Below are positions 39,436 to 40,282 of a DNA stretch of 40,282 nucleotides, in pieces. Every line of letters starts with the position of its first letter. Within the stretch, counting starts at the first letter, position 1. The notes under the pieces are model-generated. The model did not search any database and was not told where the DNA came from. It saw only the letters and a program-made list of their open reading frames with translations. The translations under genes were made by a program, and so were the position numbers. Source of the DNA: Bacteroidales bacterium. GTDB lineage: Bacteria > Bacteroidota > Bacteroidia > Bacteroidales > Muribaculaceae. Where the stretch lies: NCBI GenBank assembly GCA_014800385.1, contig JAAVGE010000034.1:1-40282 (forward strand), given 5' to 3'.

Positions 39436-40282
39436 ATGTCATCAACTACAATCTATTGGAACGCCGACCGGATAATGAAACTGATAATCGCACTGTCACT
39501 GACCGTGGCGATAATCCTTCTTGTGAACTATCTCAGCGACGTACTCCTGCCGTTTTTCGTGGCCTGCTTCATAGCCTACATGCTTCAGCCGTTAGTGGAA
39601 CTTAACCGTCGGTGGACCCACGAGAAGGGACGCGTCATCTCATCTCTCCTCGCATTGATTGAAGTAGCAATTGTCATAGGGGGCATAGTCTATCTTTTCA
39701 TGCCACACGTCATGAGCGAGATTGACTCACTGGGCAAAATCCTGCATGACCTGAACACCGGCAAGCGTCAGTTGCCGCCGGAGTTCTCCGGAATCGTGGC
39801 GTATGTGCAGACCCACTTTAACCCAGAGGATATCCGGGAGATGGTTTCGGAACTTCACCTTGACACCCTCATCAACAAAGGCACCTCACTGCTTGACGAA
39901 TCGCTCGGAGTGATTTTGCAGGCTTTGGCATGGTTCATGACCATCATTTATGTGCTGTTCATCCTGATCGATTACCCCCAGATAAGCCGCGGATTCAAGA
40001 TGATTGTTCCGTATAAGTATCGTGAAGGAGCAATGTCGGTTGTACATGATGTTCAGGACAGTATGAACCACTACTTCCGCGGTCAGGGATTCGTGGCCCT
40101 GTGCGCCATGATACTCTACTGCATAGGTTTTTCACTCGTGGGATTGCCTCTGGCGCTCCCCATGGGGATACTCGTCGGTGTGCTCTACATGATACCTTAC
40201 TTCCAGTATGTCACCGTTATCCCGGTCGCCGTGATATGCCTCATCTACTCACTTGGTGGTGCCGAAAGTTTCGGTACGTTAT
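39436..40282 (+). CDS. AI-2E/PerM family transporter (partial, runs off the window)
   Basis: The first 282 codons read from the ATG at 39436 and stay open to the window edge. The N-terminus has two hydrophobic segments (LIIALSLTVAIILLVNYLS, LPFFVACFIAYMLQPLVE), then a third at about 70-95, an extra-membrane helical domain (about 95-150), and further helices including PLALPMGILVGVLYMIPYFQ, the family's conserved GxxxGxxxxIPxxG-like region. PerM/AI-2E proteins have been linked to autoinducer or cation export; the substrate is not predictable here. It is divergent from the DUF5106 gene. The C-terminal part, including the remaining helices, lies beyond the window. Confidence 0.9.
   Translation, partial: MSSTTIYWNADRIMKLIIALSLTVAIILLVNYLSDVLLPFFVACFIAYMLQPLVELNRRWTHEKGRVISSLLALIEVAIVIGGIVYLFMPHVMSEIDSLGKILHDLNTGKRQLPPEFSGIVAYVQTHFNPEDIREMVSELHLDTLINKGTSLLDESLGVILQALAWFMTIIYVLFILIDYPQISRGFKMIVPYKYREGAMSVVHDVQDSMNHYFRGQGFVALCAMILYCIGFSLVGLPLALPMGILVGVLYMIPYFQYVTVIPVAVICLIYSLGGAESFGTL

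Overview
This looks like a chromosomal window from a member of the Bacteroidales, most likely a gut Muribaculaceae-type organism; the family-level assignment is inference. The evidence for the order is seen directly. Several genes follow promoters of the Bacteroidetes type (TTTG or TTG, 19-20 bases, then TAnnTTTG). The gene content is also typical: a BspA-like leucine-rich-repeat protein, a CotH protein, an Asp-Trp-x-Tyr-Glu-Glu-Glu dipeptidyl peptidase, DUF5106/thioredoxin, META and PepSY-like lipoproteins, and C-terminal tails of the sorting-domain kind. No phage, conjugative element, CRISPR array or complete insertion sequence was seen.

Layout, left to right. 1-505 holds a short dispersed repeat and the oadA promoter with a perfect palindrome. 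506-2365 is a biotin-dependent carboxyltransferase (oadA-like), and 2538-4892 a secreted BspA-like protein. 4893-5570 is a mosaic of repeats ending in a tRNA-Ser(GCU) gene on the minus strand. 5753-8302 is an operon of two overlapping rhomboid proteins and an endonuclease/exonuclease/phosphatase protein, followed by a CotH protein and a nitroreductase lipoprotein (8346-10855). An OmpA-family protein (minus) faces them across a shared terminator. 12485-13342 encodes a membrane-anchored M23-like protein. 13512-19794 is a six-gene operon: TolC-like, MacA-like, MacB ATPase, MacB permease, LytS-type kinase and LytTR regulator. A secreted ThuA-like protein (19919-20758) and a two-META-domain lipoprotein converge on a second repeat copy. 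21969-23765 carries a small acidic protein, an agmatine deiminase and a PepSY-like lipoprotein.

The right half is mostly two minus-strand operons. The first (33679 down to 23745) encodes a receiver/PEP-synthase-N-domain fusion, a long coiled-coil protein, a DPP4-type peptidase, a polytopic membrane protein of unknown function, MiaA and a secreted protein of unknown function. The second (39299 down to 33842) encodes a DUF5106/thioredoxin protein, MnmA, a bifunctional nuclease with a UvrB/C-like tail, a nucleoside-transporter-like MFS protein, RsmE and KdsA, and ends in a clear terminator. A divergent AI-2E/PerM family transporter runs off the right edge.

The least explained material is: (i) a ~170-180 bp element present three times, with two near-identical palindromes and imperfect terminal inverted repeats; (ii) the duplicated tRNA-Ser 3' end/terminator cassettes; (iii) the 990-residue double-receiver/ATP-grasp protein and its operon; (iv) a 17-bp perfect inverted repeat between divergent genes at 21.8 kb.
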